Assembly (NCBI GenBank): GCA_946186505.1 | Contig: CAMHNI010000015.1 | Location: forward strand, 1 to 61,939 | Length of the DNA: 61,939 bases | DNA from: an uncultured Prevotellaceae bacterium | GTDB taxonomy: Bacteria > Bacteroidota > Bacteroidia > Bacteroidales > Bacteroidaceae | Direction of reading: 5' to 3' | Part shown: in pieces, positions 16,574 to 25,296 of the stretch | How positions within the stretch are numbered: position 1 is the first letter of the stretch | Layout: each line of letters opens with the position of its first letter | Translations under genes and position numbers: made by a program | The notes under the pieces: generated by a model | The model's database searches: none | Told to the model about the DNA's origin: nothing | What the model saw: the letters and a program-made list of their open reading frames with translations, nothing else

Positions 16574-18594
16574 TTCTTCCCGTATTGTATGTAGTCATCG
16601 CAATTGGACACATACTTGCTGACACCCGCCTTGTTGCTGCGCTCAAACTCTGCCAGTGCCGCAAAAGCCTGGTGCTGCCGCGACTTCGGGTTCTTCAGCC
16701 GCTGGTAGGCTGGTGATTCGGGCTCGTCGCTGTTCCACGGCTGCAGCTGCCACTCCGAGAAGTAGAGATAGCCGTAACAAAGGGCGAAGAGCGAGCGTTC
16801 CTTCAGTGCTGCGTCTTTTGTCTTGCTGGCTTCCTGTAACAGTCCGACGGCCTTGGCGGTCAAGTCCACCTCGTTGCAGCGCAGGGTGTCGCAGATGCTC
16901 TTGCCATCACGCATCAGGAACCAGCAGTCGCCAGTGAAATGTGCCTGGGCGTAACGCACGGCCAGATCGTAACAGCGTTGTGGCCGCTCCTTGCTCTTGA
17001 GCACGTTCAACTCACCTTCCATCTTTGCCATCTCGCGGGCGAATGCCAGTTTCGGATTCTCCTTCAGCTGCCATTTCTCATCACTATACTCAACACCTTC
17101 GCCAAGGAACTGGCGCGTTATCCACGGCTCAACGCTCCACTTGCGGTTGGCGGCGTAGCAGGCGTAGCCTTTCTCATTATAATATGATATTGGTACGCGC
17201 GCGAGCCACTCGGCAGCCTCCTGCCAGCGGCACAGGCGCATGTACTTCGTTCCTACAAGGTCGTTCATCTCATCGGCACTGAGCTTCTGATGGGGCTTCA
17301 GGTAGCGGTCCAATGCGGTCTGGGCCGGTGTAGAGACATAGTCGATATATTCCAACAGACTCTCCACGCGCACGGTGTCGAGATAGGTGGTATATTCATA
17401 GCTGTCGATGGCCTTCAGCAGCGAGACAGCGGTCAGCGGACGGTTGCTGTACTTACTGACCAACACCTGGTGGACGAGTCGGCGGGTGGGGTCGAGGAAC
17501 GAGTTATCCTCTTTCGACCGCTTGTCAATCCAGTTCAACTCCTGCGCCAAGTAGTCGTCGAAGCTGCTACCTGGCGTGGCCTCGACGGCTGTCATATAGA
17601 GCTTCAGCACACGGGCATTGTCCTTCATACGCTCTTCGCCCTCCATCTTCACGGCCTTCTCGATGTCGGCGATGCCCTGACGGTGGTCGCCGAACATAAA
17701 CTCTATCCATGCCTTGGCGCTCTGCCAGAGAACGGGGTTCGTGGTCTTGCCCTCGCTCACCACCGACGTGGCCAACTGGCACATCTGCTGAGCCTCGGCC
17801 TTGGTGATGTCGCGGATGAAAAGCTTACCCTCCAGGTTATAGTCGTTCTGCGTGTCGATGGCCTCCTGGCAGTTGTTCACGAAATCGGTCAGCAAGAAGG
17901 GCAGCACGGGCGAGTTCGGGTTGCTGAGGTACTCCTGACGGATAGCCTTGCACGAGCGGCGCTCGTAGTACATCGTCATCAGGCTCTCCCAGTCGCCCTG
18001 TTCAGCGAAGATGGCAGCTGCGGTCTCCTCGCTGCCCGTCTTGTAGAGTGCGCCGGCGTAAATATTGCGCATCATGTCGCGATAGATGCTCTCAATCATC
18101 GTGCTCCCCGTTGTCACCCAGAAGGTGACGTTTTCGGCATGGCGGCCCAGCATCATGTTGCAGCGCATAAAGAGCAGGGCGTGCTGAGAGCGCAGGCGTG
18201 ACTTCAGCTTGCCCTGGGCGTATGTGCGCACGTTCTGCAGTGTCTGCTGTCGTTGTGCCAGATCCTCCTTCGTGGGGTATCTCCAACTTTCGTAGCGTTT
18301 CTCCTCGGCACACTCCAGATACTTCTCCAGGTTCTCCACGTAGCTTACCATCAGCAGGTCACCCTTCTTGCGGGCAAACTCCTTCACCTCGTCGGCCCGG
18401 AAATGGAAGTAGTCCTCATTGCTGCCTAAATAAGCCTTCCAGTTGTTGGTGGTCACCTCGTCCGCGTGCATGCGGAACTCCTTTGGGTTATAAGCACGGA
18501 ACAAGTAATAGTTGTTTGTCTCAACCCATATACACGCTGCCGCCGGAACGGCAGCCAGTACCGTCAGCAGACTAATGATGATAAATTTCTTCAT
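16570..18594 (-). CDS. Large exported protein of unknown function
   Basis: A 674-residue protein with a signal peptide (MKKFIIISLLTVLAAVPAAA, cleaved near residue 20) followed by CIWVETNNYYLFRAY. The rest is rich in helices and aromatic residues and resembles a TPR-like solenoid (repeated short A/Y/L helices such as QGDWESLMTMYYERRS and QSAKAWIEFMFGDHRQG). No enzyme motif was recognised. The open frame extends to 18675, but the signal peptide sets the start at 18594, which lies inside the end of the upstream gene (23-nt overlap), so the two are co-translated. Confidence 0.75.
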   Translation of the reverse strand: MKKFIIISLLTVLAAVPAAACIWVETNNYYLFRAYNPKEFRMHADEVTTNNWKAYLGSNEDYFHFRADEVKEFARKKGDLLMVSYVENLEKYLECAEEKRYESWRYPTKEDLAQRQQTLQNVRTYAQGKLKSRLRSQHALLFMRCNMMLGRHAENVTFWVTTGSTMIESIYRDMMRNIYAGALYKTGSEETAAAIFAEQGDWESLMTMYYERRSCKAIRQEYLSNPNSPVLPFLLTDFVNNCQEAIDTQNDYNLEGKLFIRDITKAEAQQMCQLATSVVSEGKTTNPVLWQSAKAWIEFMFGDHRQGIADIEKAVKMEGEERMKDNARVLKLYMTAVEATPGSSFDDYLAQELNWIDKRSKEDNSFLDPTRRLVHQVLVSKYSNRPLTAVSLLKAIDSYEYTTYLDTVRVESLLEYIDYVSTPAQTALDRYLKPHQKLSADEMNDLVGTKYMRLCRWQEAAEWLARVPISYYNEKGYACYAANRKWSVEPWITRQFLGEGVEYSDEKWQLKENPKLAFAREMAKMEGELNVLKSKERPQRCYDLAVRYAQAHFTGDCWFLMRDGKSICDTLRCNEVDLTAKAVGLLQEASKTKDAALKERSLFALCYGYLYFSEWQLQPWNSDEPESPAYQRLKNPKSRQHQAFAALAEFERSNKAGVSKYVSNCDDYIQYGKN

Positions 18595-19495
18595 AGGTTT
18601 CAGGTTTATATCTGTTAATATTCTCTTTGTCAAGGTGGTAGGTGATGACCGTGCGCCGCAGTTCGGGACGTTCATGCTCCACAGCCTGCTTCACCCGCAG
18701 TATCTCTTCGGACTCCACCGTATGCTCCACCCTTACGCCGTGGATGGTACGCTGCCACAGATAGACGGGATAGGCGGCTGCCAAAGGCAGCGGATAGCCG
18801 TCGAGTCGCCGCAGGTAGGGCTTCACGTCACGCATGTCGAGTATCGGGTTCCTGCCTTCTTCGAGCAAGCGGCCATCGGCAGAGCGACGCTCCATGAACC
18901 GCCTCGGGTCGCCGGTGTTGTAGAGCATCAGCACACCATAGTCTGCGGGTGGCGGAGCCATCGACAGCTGGTGCAGGCGGATGGTGGTAGAGAGAAGTGA
19001 ATAGTGAGAAATGAATAGTGAAGAGTGGGAGACTTCCTTCAGGAAGTCGTAGTACGTCTGCCGGCTGCGGGCCGTATAGTCGCAGTCTATCTGAATCTCG
19101 CGCACACCATTGATGTCGTTCGTCTCGTTCATCTGGCAGATGCGCCTGACGAGTTTTTCGGCCAGCCCTTCGTGCCGCCGGTGCATGCAGTCCTCGGTGA
19201 TGAACACCGTAGGCACCAACTCCACACCCTCGGGTAGTGTGTCAGTGAACGTCAGCGTAGCGTTGGGCATGGGCACGGAGTCTTGCATCACCACGTCAAA
19301 GTAGCGACAGTACACCTTATTAATATGTTGCTTCTTCAGGAAGTCACGTTCCGTTGAGTCGAGCCTCAGCTCTGTGCGCCAATAGTACACGGCATTCTGG
19401 TCGGCGGTCATCTCATACCGTCGTCCCCCACTCTGGCGGCATCCCGTCATTGCCAGTACAGCTATCAGCAGCAACAGCGCCCTGTTCATGTTCAT
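18572..19495 (-). CDS. Lipoprotein, DUF3142-like
   Basis: A protein of about 307 residues with a lipobox (AVLAMTGC). The layout YWRTELRLDSTERDF, HINKVYCRYFDV, VREIQIDCDYTARSRQTYYDFL, PPADYGVLMLYNTGD and LPLAAAYPVYLW suggests a TIM-barrel glycoside-hydrolase-like fold such as DUF3142; this is recognition by eye, not a search result. Start at 19495 or 19489, because the promoter -7 box at 19513-19520 excludes the 19525 start. A low-complexity insert (SHSSLFISHYSLLST) is encoded by a repeated GTGAATAGTGA sequence at 18991-19030. It overlaps the next gene by 23 nt. Confidence 0.72.
   Translation of the reverse strand: MNMNRALLLLIAVLAMTGCRQSGGRRYEMTADQNAVYYWRTELRLDSTERDFLKKQHINKVYCRYFDVVMQDSVPMPNATLTFTDTLPEGVELVPTVFITEDCMHRRHEGLAEKLVRRICQMNETNDINGVREIQIDCDYTARSRQTYYDFLKEVSHSSLFISHYSLLSTTIRLHQLSMAPPPADYGVLMLYNTGDPRRFMERRSADGRLLEEGRNPILDMRDVKPYLRRLDGYPLPLAAAYPVYLWQRTIHGVRVEHTVESEEILRVKQAVEHERPELRRTVITYHLDKENINRYKPETYEEIYHH
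18991..19030. repeat. Periodic repeat inside a coding region
   Basis: Near-repeats of AGAAGTGAATAGTG and GAAATGAATAGTGA in tandem. On the coding (minus) strand they encode an S/H/F/Y/L-rich stretch inside the DUF3142-like lipoprotein, at a point where the family would be expected to have an ordinary loop. Confidence 0.7.
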
Positions 19496-19512
19496 GATGT
19501 ACTCTAAAAATG

Positions 19513-19520
19513 CAAAATTA
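19513..19520 (-). promoter_or_regulatory. Promoter -7 box of the lipoprotein pair
   Basis: The minus strand reads TAATTTTG, 17 bp before the start at 19495. Confidence 0.6.
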
Positions 19521-19676
19521 GACAATAGTTAGCGGACTGGCAAATAACAAGCGTTAATCTGCGTTAAACCCAAATCAAACATCTGTTTTTGTTGGCACGG
19601 ATGGACCCAGCCTTTCTCCGTAAACGTTTTCTGACGGTTTCCGCAGATAATTTTTGCTATTCTCCTGCAATATTTG

Positions 19677-19684
19677 TATCTTTG
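19677..19684 (+). promoter_or_regulatory. Promoter -7 box of the large secreted protein
   Basis: TATCTTTG, 53 bp upstream of ATG 19738. Confidence 0.6.
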
Positions 19685-19737
19685 TGCCCAAATCAGCTTT
19701 CGTGGCGAAAATATTCACTAATCAAACTAATAACAAC

Positions 19738-22470
19738 ATGAAGAAACTATTTACTTTATTGATGCTCATGGTCTGTGCCATAGGGACGGCGTGGGCTGGA
19801 GACGTGTTTACGGTCTCTTTGAACAATGGTGCTACACAAACACGATCAGACGGAAAAACTGGTGACTTCTTTACTGTGGTTTCTGGCGGAGGTTACAATA
19901 CCAAATACACAGGAACCTACAATGGTACTACTTACACAAAAGGTCTAAAGATTAACAGTTCAAGTAATATCACATTTACAACGGCAGCCTCGTCCACTAT
20001 TATTATTGTGCAATCTGCCGCGGCAAATAGTGCCAAACGCCCTGGTGTAAATGGGAATGCCCTCACTGATACTGATATTACTTCATCTTCGACTGATGCA
20101 ATTGTCTATACGTTATCCAACCAGGAAGCTGGCACCTACAAATTAGATCATACAGGTGGTGAATGGGGATGTTTATTTGTCAGTGTAGAATACACAGGCT
20201 CTATATTGACCCAGCTTACTGCTCCAAGCATTACCTTCGATGCCGAAACGGGTGAAGTGGAAATAAGCCCTGTCGAAAATGCCACTAAGATAACCTATAC
20301 CACTGATGGTAATGACCCTACGGCTGAAAGCGAAGAATACAAGGAGGCTTTCACAGTGGGAGATGGCGTTATTGTCAAGGCAATTGCTATTGGCGACAAC
20401 GAAAGCTATTCCAACTCTTCTGTTGCCTCTGATACAGTATTTCTTGCTGCTGCCACTATTGCAGCTCCCGTTATCAAGCAGTTCAATGGAACAGTGGCCA
20501 TCACTTGTGAGACGGCAGGCACAACCATTGAGTATAGCCTCGATGGCGAGAACTACACTACTTATAGCCGTGCCTTTACCCTGACAGAAAATGGCACTGT
20601 CTATGCCCGTGCCAAGCGCGGCGATAAAACCTCTGAGTCTGTCAACTCAAATGTTACGACCATTTCCAAGGGCGAGGCCAACAAGACTATCTATTTAAGT
20701 TTTGGAGCATTTACGCTCTCAGAAGATAATCAAACACTGACAGGTGCTACTGGAAACGCTGCAGAGGGTTTTGTCATCACTATGGATCAGACAGGTCAGG
20801 CGAAGACCTTTGGTTCCGGAAACAAAATTACCACAAAGGGAGGTGATTTTACGACTATTAAAGGATCTAATGGCCGTCAGATAAAGGTTGACATTCCCAG
20901 TTCTGTTACTGCTACGAGATTAACTCTTTACAGTTATCAAAATGCTACTGGTAGCGTTTCTGGTTGGAAGGAAGTTGGTGGCCAAGACACAGAGTACACA
21001 TCTATACCTATGGGGGCTTACGGTGAAGATACTGCGACTCCTGATGTCCGCGTATATAAGCTCGAAAATCTCTCAGGAACAACTTTGACATTCAATAATG
21101 CAGGAGTCCAACTCTGCTTCGTAGCAGCCCTCGACGTCATCGAGAGTCAAGACCCGACGCTCAAGGCCACTTCTGAGATTGCTCTGAAGGCAGTGCCCTA
21201 CAACAAGACATCGACTGCTACCATAACTCTGACCGGTAATAACCTGACCGATGGCACCTACGATGTGACATTGCCCAGTGTTGACGGCCTGAGCATTGCC
21301 CCAACTTCATTCACCGTCACTGATGGTGCCGTTGAGCAGACCTTCACCGTAACCTACACCTCAGAGGCCGACGTGGAGAGCCAGACGGCCAGCATCACGT
21401 TCGCTGCCAGCAGTGCTGAGGCAACAACGACCGTCAGCTACCAGAGCCGCGGCACGCTCTATGAGCTGACCGAGGTGAGCGAGGCCAAGAAATGGGACTG
21501 GGAGACGCTGACGGAGAAAGTTGAACTTACCAAAGAAAGCACTCCAACCTTAGATACCGAGTTCGTGCTGAAGGAGCTGGAAGGCCGGATTAACTTTGGC
21601 ACGTTCGACGCACAGTCGATCAAGGTAAAGGCCCAATACCCCTCCAACAGCAAGAAGTTCCAGAACGGCACCATCGCATTCAAGACTACCGTTCCTGGCA
21701 AGGTTGTCGTTGACTTCAGCGACACCGGCTCAAGCGTGTCAGCCACGGCAACACCGCGCTACCTCATCGTCAATGGCCAGAACACGGGCTACTGGACCTG
21801 CCGTCCCACGGAAGGCGAAACAAAGAGCAGCGACCGCAAGAAGAGCGGCGAGATTTTTGTTCCCGCCGGCGAAGTGAGCATCACCGGTTCGCAGGCTCTG
21901 TGCATCTACAGCGTTGAGTTCACACCCGCCGAAGCTCCTACCATCACCGCCACCATTACCGCTGCTGGCTATGCTACGTTCAGCAGCCTGTTCGAGGTTG
22001 AGATTCCCGATGGTGTGGAGGCTTACTACGCCAGCGCCAGCGAAGGCTCAACGGTGACAATGACCTCTATCGACGGTGGCGTGATTCCCGCAGGTACGGG
22101 TGTTGTGCTGAAGGGCGCGGAAGGCAGCTACACGATGGCTGTCAGCAACACTGGCGCTACGCTCGATGGTACGAACCTGCTGAAGGCCAACATCGCCGAC
22201 CGCACACCAATCGAAACCGAGTACTACACCCTGGCTGCCGGTCCGACATTCAAGAAGTCAACTGGCGGCATCCTGGCAGCCGGCAAGGCTTATCTGGTGC
22301 TGCCCTCTGCTTCGGCCCGTATAGACATTGTGTTCGACGGCGAGGCTACAGGCATCAGCGAGCAGAAGACAACAACTGAGGACAACACTGTTTACAACCT
22401 GAACGGTATCCGTGTAAGCCAGCCCACAAAGGGACTGTATATTAAGAATGGCAAGAAGTTCGTCAGATAA
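19738..22470 (+). CDS. Large secreted multi-domain beta protein with conserved C-terminal tail
   Basis: 910 residues with a signal peptide (MKKLFTLLMLMVCAIGTAWA). Two chitobiase/HEX C-terminal-like Ig modules follow (ITYTTDGNDPTAESEEYKE and TTIEYSLDGENYTTYSRAF), then a further beta domain around ITLTGNNLTDGTYDV, and near the end ATITAAGYATFSSLFEVEIP. The C-terminus VYNLNGIRVSQPTKGLYIKNGKK resembles the tail of the leucine-rich-repeat protein at 37,873-39,057 and may be a surface-sorting or anchoring signal (inference). No catalytic site was recognised. It is strongly Ser/Thr-rich, consistent with a surface-exposed adhesive or glycan-binding protein. Confidence 0.78.
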   Translation: MKKLFTLLMLMVCAIGTAWAGDVFTVSLNNGATQTRSDGKTGDFFTVVSGGGYNTKYTGTYNGTTYTKGLKINSSSNITFTTAASSTIIIVQSAAANSAKRPGVNGNALTDTDITSSSTDAIVYTLSNQEAGTYKLDHTGGEWGCLFVSVEYTGSILTQLTAPSITFDAETGEVEISPVENATKITYTTDGNDPTAESEEYKEAFTVGDGVIVKAIAIGDNESYSNSSVASDTVFLAAATIAAPVIKQFNGTVAITCETAGTTIEYSLDGENYTTYSRAFTLTENGTVYARAKRGDKTSESVNSNVTTISKGEANKTIYLSFGAFTLSEDNQTLTGATGNAAEGFVITMDQTGQAKTFGSGNKITTKGGDFTTIKGSNGRQIKVDIPSSVTATRLTLYSYQNATGSVSGWKEVGGQDTEYTSIPMGAYGEDTATPDVRVYKLENLSGTTLTFNNAGVQLCFVAALDVIESQDPTLKATSEIALKAVPYNKTSTATITLTGNNLTDGTYDVTLPSVDGLSIAPTSFTVTDGAVEQTFTVTYTSEADVESQTASITFAASSAEATTTVSYQSRGTLYELTEVSEAKKWDWETLTEKVELTKESTPTLDTEFVLKELEGRINFGTFDAQSIKVKAQYPSNSKKFQNGTIAFKTTVPGKVVVDFSDTGSSVSATATPRYLIVNGQNTGYWTCRPTEGETKSSDRKKSGEIFVPAGEVSITGSQALCIYSVEFTPAEAPTITATITAAGYATFSSLFEVEIPDGVEAYYASASEGSTVTMTSIDGGVIPAGTGVVLKGAEGSYTMAVSNTGATLDGTNLLKANIADRTPIETEYYTLAAGPTFKKSTGGILAAGKAYLVLPSASARIDIVFDGEATGISEQKTTTEDNTVYNLNGIRVSQPTKGLYIKNGKKFVR

Positions 22471-22509
22471 GACGCAGATAAGTAAGTAGTAACATATTAA
22501 CGAAAAGAC

Positions 22510-22671
22510 ATGAAAGCTATGAATAAATATATGAAGCCCGAGGTAGAAGTCATCAATATGACCGAAGAGCAGAACCTGCTGACAGAATCTGCAATTATTG
22601 ACGGCGAACAGTCTAACGAGGATGCCCTCTCAAGAGACCTTATGATGCCTATCGACATGTTCGACGAATAG
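22510..22671 (+). CDS. 53-residue peptide of the KPxxxV type
   Basis: A short open frame starting MKAMNKYMKPEVEVINMTEEQ and ending MPIDMFDE; strongly acidic, with no signal peptide or cysteine. Many Bacteroidales encode 40-60-residue proteins beginning M-x-Y-x-K/P-P-x-V-x-V downstream of secreted-protein genes; their role is unknown. It starts 40 bp after the large secreted protein and is followed by a strong terminator, so it is the last gene of that transcript. The codons look normal and the N-terminal pattern is recognisable, which argues it is real. Confidence 0.6.
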   Translation: MKAMNKYMKPEVEVINMTEEQNLLTESAIIDGEQSNEDALSRDLMMPIDMFDE

Positions 22672-22727
22672 GCAGACATTGCAGCTGTCATCTGAGTAAT
22701 GAGCTGTTTCAAACAGCAATCAAAAAC

Positions 22728-22757
22728 AGCGGGGGACGCCATCAGGCGTTCCCCGCT
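22728..22757. terminator. Strong bidirectional hairpin between converging genes
   Basis: A 13-bp stem (AGCGGGGGACGCC with GGCGTTCCCCGCT, one G-T pair) and the loop ATCA, placed between the 53-residue peptide gene and the end of gyrB. Confidence 0.8.
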
Positions 22758-22789
22758 AATCTTGATATAAATATAAATAGGTATATTTA

Positions 22790-24766
22790 TTACGCGTCGA
22801 TGTTGGCGTAGGTAGCGTTCTTCTCGATGAACTGGCGGCGGGGCTCTACGTCGTCACCCATGAGCATGGAGAAGATCTCATCAGCCTCAGCGGCGTTCTC
22901 AATGGTCACCTGTTTCAGCAGACGGTTCTCAGGGTTCATCGTGGTCTCCCAGAGCTGCTCGGGGTTCATCTCTCCCAGGCCTTTATAGCGCTGGGTATGC
23001 AGGCCCTTGTCGTCGCTGTCACCGGCCACGTACTTGTCGATAAAGGCCTGTCGCTGCTGTTCGGTATAGCAGTACTCGGAGTTCTTCTTGTACGTACATT
23101 TATAAAGAGGTGGCGTGGCGATGTAGAGGTGTCCCTCCTGAATGACCTTCGGCATGAAGCGGTAGAACAATGTCATGATGAGCGTGTCGATGTGTGAGCC
23201 ATCGACATCGGCATCGGTCATGATGATGATCTTGTCGTAACGCAGTTTATCGACGTTGGCCTCGCGGTCACCTTCGCCTTCAACGCCGAAGCGGACGCCG
23301 ATAGACTGGATGATGTTCATTACCGACTCGGCCTCGAAGACGCGATGCCACTGCACCTTCTCGACGTTCAGGATTTTTCCGCGCAGGGGCAGGATGGCCT
23401 GGAAGTGGCGGTCGCGACCCTGCTTGGCGGAGCCGCCTGCGGAATCACCCTCGACGAGGAAGATCTCGCACACCTTCGGGTCCTTCTCGGAGCAGTCGGC
23501 AAGCTTGCCCGGCAGTCCGCCGCCGGTCATCGGGTTCTTGCGCTGCACGCTCTCGCGGGCCTTGCGGGCGGCAATGCGGGCGGTGGCGGCGAGCACCACC
23601 TTGTCGCAGATCATCTTGGCCTCCTTTGGGTGCTCCTCCAGATAGTTGGCCAGAGCCTCACCCACGGCCTGCTGGACAGCACCGGCGACCTCCGAGTTGC
23701 CGAGCTTCGTCTTCGTCTGTCCCTCAAACTGCGGCTCGGCCACCTTGATTGAGATGACGGCGGTGAGTCCCTCGCGGAAGTCCTCGGGGGCAATCTCTAT
23801 CTTGGCCTTCTCTATCTGCTTGGAGATCTGCGGATCGTTGTCGGCATACTTCTTCAGAGTACGGGTAAGGGCGGCACGGAAACCGGCAAGGTGGGTACCT
23901 CCCTCTATCGTATTGATGTTGTTGACGTAGGAATGGATGTTTTCCGAGTAGTCGGTGTTGTACATTACAGCCACCTCAATGGGTATGCCCTGCTTCTCGG
24001 TCTTCAGGTAGATGACATCATCGACGAGGTGGGTGCGGTGACGATCGACATAGCGTACGAACTCCTTCAGACCGTCCTTGGCGTGAAACACTTCTGGCTC
24101 ACGCAGGTTACCCTCCTCGTTGGGGCGTAGGTCGGTCAGCGTAATAGTGATGCCTGCATTCAGATAAGCTAACTCGCGCATGCGGCGGGCGATAATGTCG
24201 TATTTGTATTCAGTCGTCGTAAAAATGCTGCCGTCGGGCCAGAACTGCTGGCGCGTACCCGTCAGGTCGGTATCACCGACAATCTTCACGTCGTACAACG
24301 GCTTTCCTTTTTCATACTCCTGCTGGTAGATGTGGCCGTTACGGAACACCTGTGACATCATGTGCGTCGAGAGGGCGTTGACACAGCTCACGCCGACACC
24401 ATGCAGACCGCCGGAGACCTTGTACGAGCCTTTGTCGAACTTTCCACCGGCATGGAGCACGGTCATAACGACCTCCAAGGCCGACTTGTGCATCTTCTCG
24501 TGCTCATCGACGGGGATGCCGCGGCCATTGTCCTGAACGGTGACTGAGTTGTCTTCGTTGATGGTCACTTCAATATGCGTGCAGTAGCCCGCCATCGCCT
24601 CATCAATAGAGTTGTCAACAGTCTCGTTGACCAGATGGTGCAGACCCTTCTCGCTGATGTCGCCAATGTACATGGCCGGGCGCTTGCGCACGGCCTCCAG
24701 TCCCTCGAGCACCTGAATGTTACTCGCGGAGTAGTTCTCCTGTTCTTGTATGAGTTCTTCTGACAT
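22790..24766 (-). CDS. gyrB: DNA gyrase subunit B
   Basis: A 658-residue type II topoisomerase subunit supplying the ATPase for negative supercoiling. The GHKL ATPase domain has VDNSIDEAMAG, VQDNGRGIPVD and GGLHGVGVSCVNA. The TOPRIM domain carries EIFLVEGDSAGGSAKQGRD and the metal-binding DADVDGSHI. The C-terminus ends with the RYKGLGEMNPEQLWETTMNPE block, and the length is normal for Bacteroidetes GyrB. ParE is the only realistic alternative. Single gene; the promoter -7 box lies 35 bp upstream. Confidence 0.95.
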   Translation of the reverse strand: MSEELIQEQENYSASNIQVLEGLEAVRKRPAMYIGDISEKGLHHLVNETVDNSIDEAMAGYCTHIEVTINEDNSVTVQDNGRGIPVDEHEKMHKSALEVVMTVLHAGGKFDKGSYKVSGGLHGVGVSCVNALSTHMMSQVFRNGHIYQQEYEKGKPLYDVKIVGDTDLTGTRQQFWPDGSIFTTTEYKYDIIARRMRELAYLNAGITITLTDLRPNEEGNLREPEVFHAKDGLKEFVRYVDRHRTHLVDDVIYLKTEKQGIPIEVAVMYNTDYSENIHSYVNNINTIEGGTHLAGFRAALTRTLKKYADNDPQISKQIEKAKIEIAPEDFREGLTAVISIKVAEPQFEGQTKTKLGNSEVAGAVQQAVGEALANYLEEHPKEAKMICDKVVLAATARIAARKARESVQRKNPMTGGGLPGKLADCSEKDPKVCEIFLVEGDSAGGSAKQGRDRHFQAILPLRGKILNVEKVQWHRVFEAESVMNIIQSIGVRFGVEGEGDREANVDKLRYDKIIIMTDADVDGSHIDTLIMTLFYRFMPKVIQEGHLYIATPPLYKCTYKKNSEYCYTEQQRQAFIDKYVAGDSDDKGLHTQRYKGLGEMNPEQLWETTMNPENRLLKQVTIENAAEADEIFSMLMGDDVEPRRQFIEKNATYANIDA

Positions 24767-24801
24767 TTCTTTGGTTTCTTCGATTTCTTCGAAATAGGGT
24801 G

Positions 24802-24809
24802 CAAAGTTA
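24802..24809 (-). promoter_or_regulatory. Promoter -7 box of gyrB
   Basis: The minus strand reads TAACTTTG, 35 bp upstream of the start codon. Confidence 0.65.
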
Positions 24810-25000
24810 CAAAAAAACTCAGACTTAAACGAATCTTTCCCTGTCTTTTTCCGTTAATTTTGGTTTACTTCTATAGAATCAGGGCGACAGGCAACTACTC
24901 ATCAGACAGGGCTGCTTCAGTTTGGTCGGATATTTCTTTCCGAATTCCACTGTCAAAGCTCAGTATCTATTCTTTCAATTGATATTTGTGCAAATTGTTC

Positions 25001-25046
25001 GCAAAAAGAAAAATCAGCGACTTTGAAGAAATCTAAGTCACTGATT
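25001..25046 (-). terminator. Terminator of the interrupted tRNA-Met gene
   Basis: Read on the minus strand, AATCAG and AGTGACTT-type arms form a hairpin (AATCAG/CTGATT plus GACTT/AAGTC) followed by TTTTTCTTTTT. It lies 8 bp beyond the tRNA 3' end at 25,054 and so marks the left remnant as the original gene end. Confidence 0.75.
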
Positions 25047-25053
25047 ATTAGTG

Positions 25054-25096
25054 TGGACCAGGTAGGGCTTGAACCTACGACCTCCAGATTATGAGT
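25054..25096 (-). repeat. 3' half of tRNA-Met(CAT); left attachment site
   Basis: On the minus strand this reads from inside the anticodon loop (ACTCATAA, anticodon CAT) through TCTGG, the variable loop, the T-arm GTAGG-TTCAAGC-CCTAC and the acceptor strand CTGGTCC plus discriminator A. The 5' half of the tRNA is missing: past the anticodon the sequence is unrelated. Positions 25,079-25,096 (GACCTCCAGATTATGAGT) recur exactly at 41,641-41,658. It is the left boundary of the integrated element. Confidence 0.88.
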
Positions 25097-25131
25097 CGTT
25101 TCCATACCTATTTCATGAAATTACAAATAAT

Positions 25132-25160
25132 GTTAAAGCGTTGAAAATAAACGCTTTAAC
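25132..25160. promoter_or_regulatory. 11-bp inverted repeat upstream of the first integrase
   Basis: GTTAAAGCGTT and AACGCTTTAAC around a 7-nt spacer, ending 5 bp before the -33 box. Possible operator or integrase/excisionase binding site. Confidence 0.55.
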
Positions 25161-25164
25161 GTGT

Positions 25165-25194
25165 TTGACTATTTCCAAGAATTTCGTAAATTTG
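25165..25194 (+). promoter_or_regulatory. Promoter of the first integrase
   Basis: TTG at 25,165, a 19-bp spacer and TAAATTTG at 25,187-25,194, close to the full Bacteroidetes promoter consensus. Confidence 0.7.
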
Positions 25195-25210
25195 CAGCAG
25201 TTTTCGGGCG

Positions 25211-25232
25211 AAAAGGTCACCTGAAGGTCACC
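25211..25232. repeat. Left paired AAGGTCACC motif (integrase arm site candidate)
   Basis: Two copies of AAGGTCACC whose starts are 11 bp apart, preceded by AA. The same 22 bp occur in the same orientation at 41,542-41,563, just inside the right end. Confidence 0.8.
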
Positions 25233-25296
25233 CAAAACGACAACCAACTATAGTCTGTAAGCCCGATAAAATAAGGACTTTTTAAAAAGTAACGTC

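Noticed and set aside
17290..18201. Rightward 303-codon open frame
   Set aside because: Antisense to the 674-residue exported protein; no start context or motif.
25054..25096. A complete tRNA gene at the left boundary
   Set aside because: Only the 3' half from the anticodon loop onward is present; no D arm or 5' acceptor strand follows.
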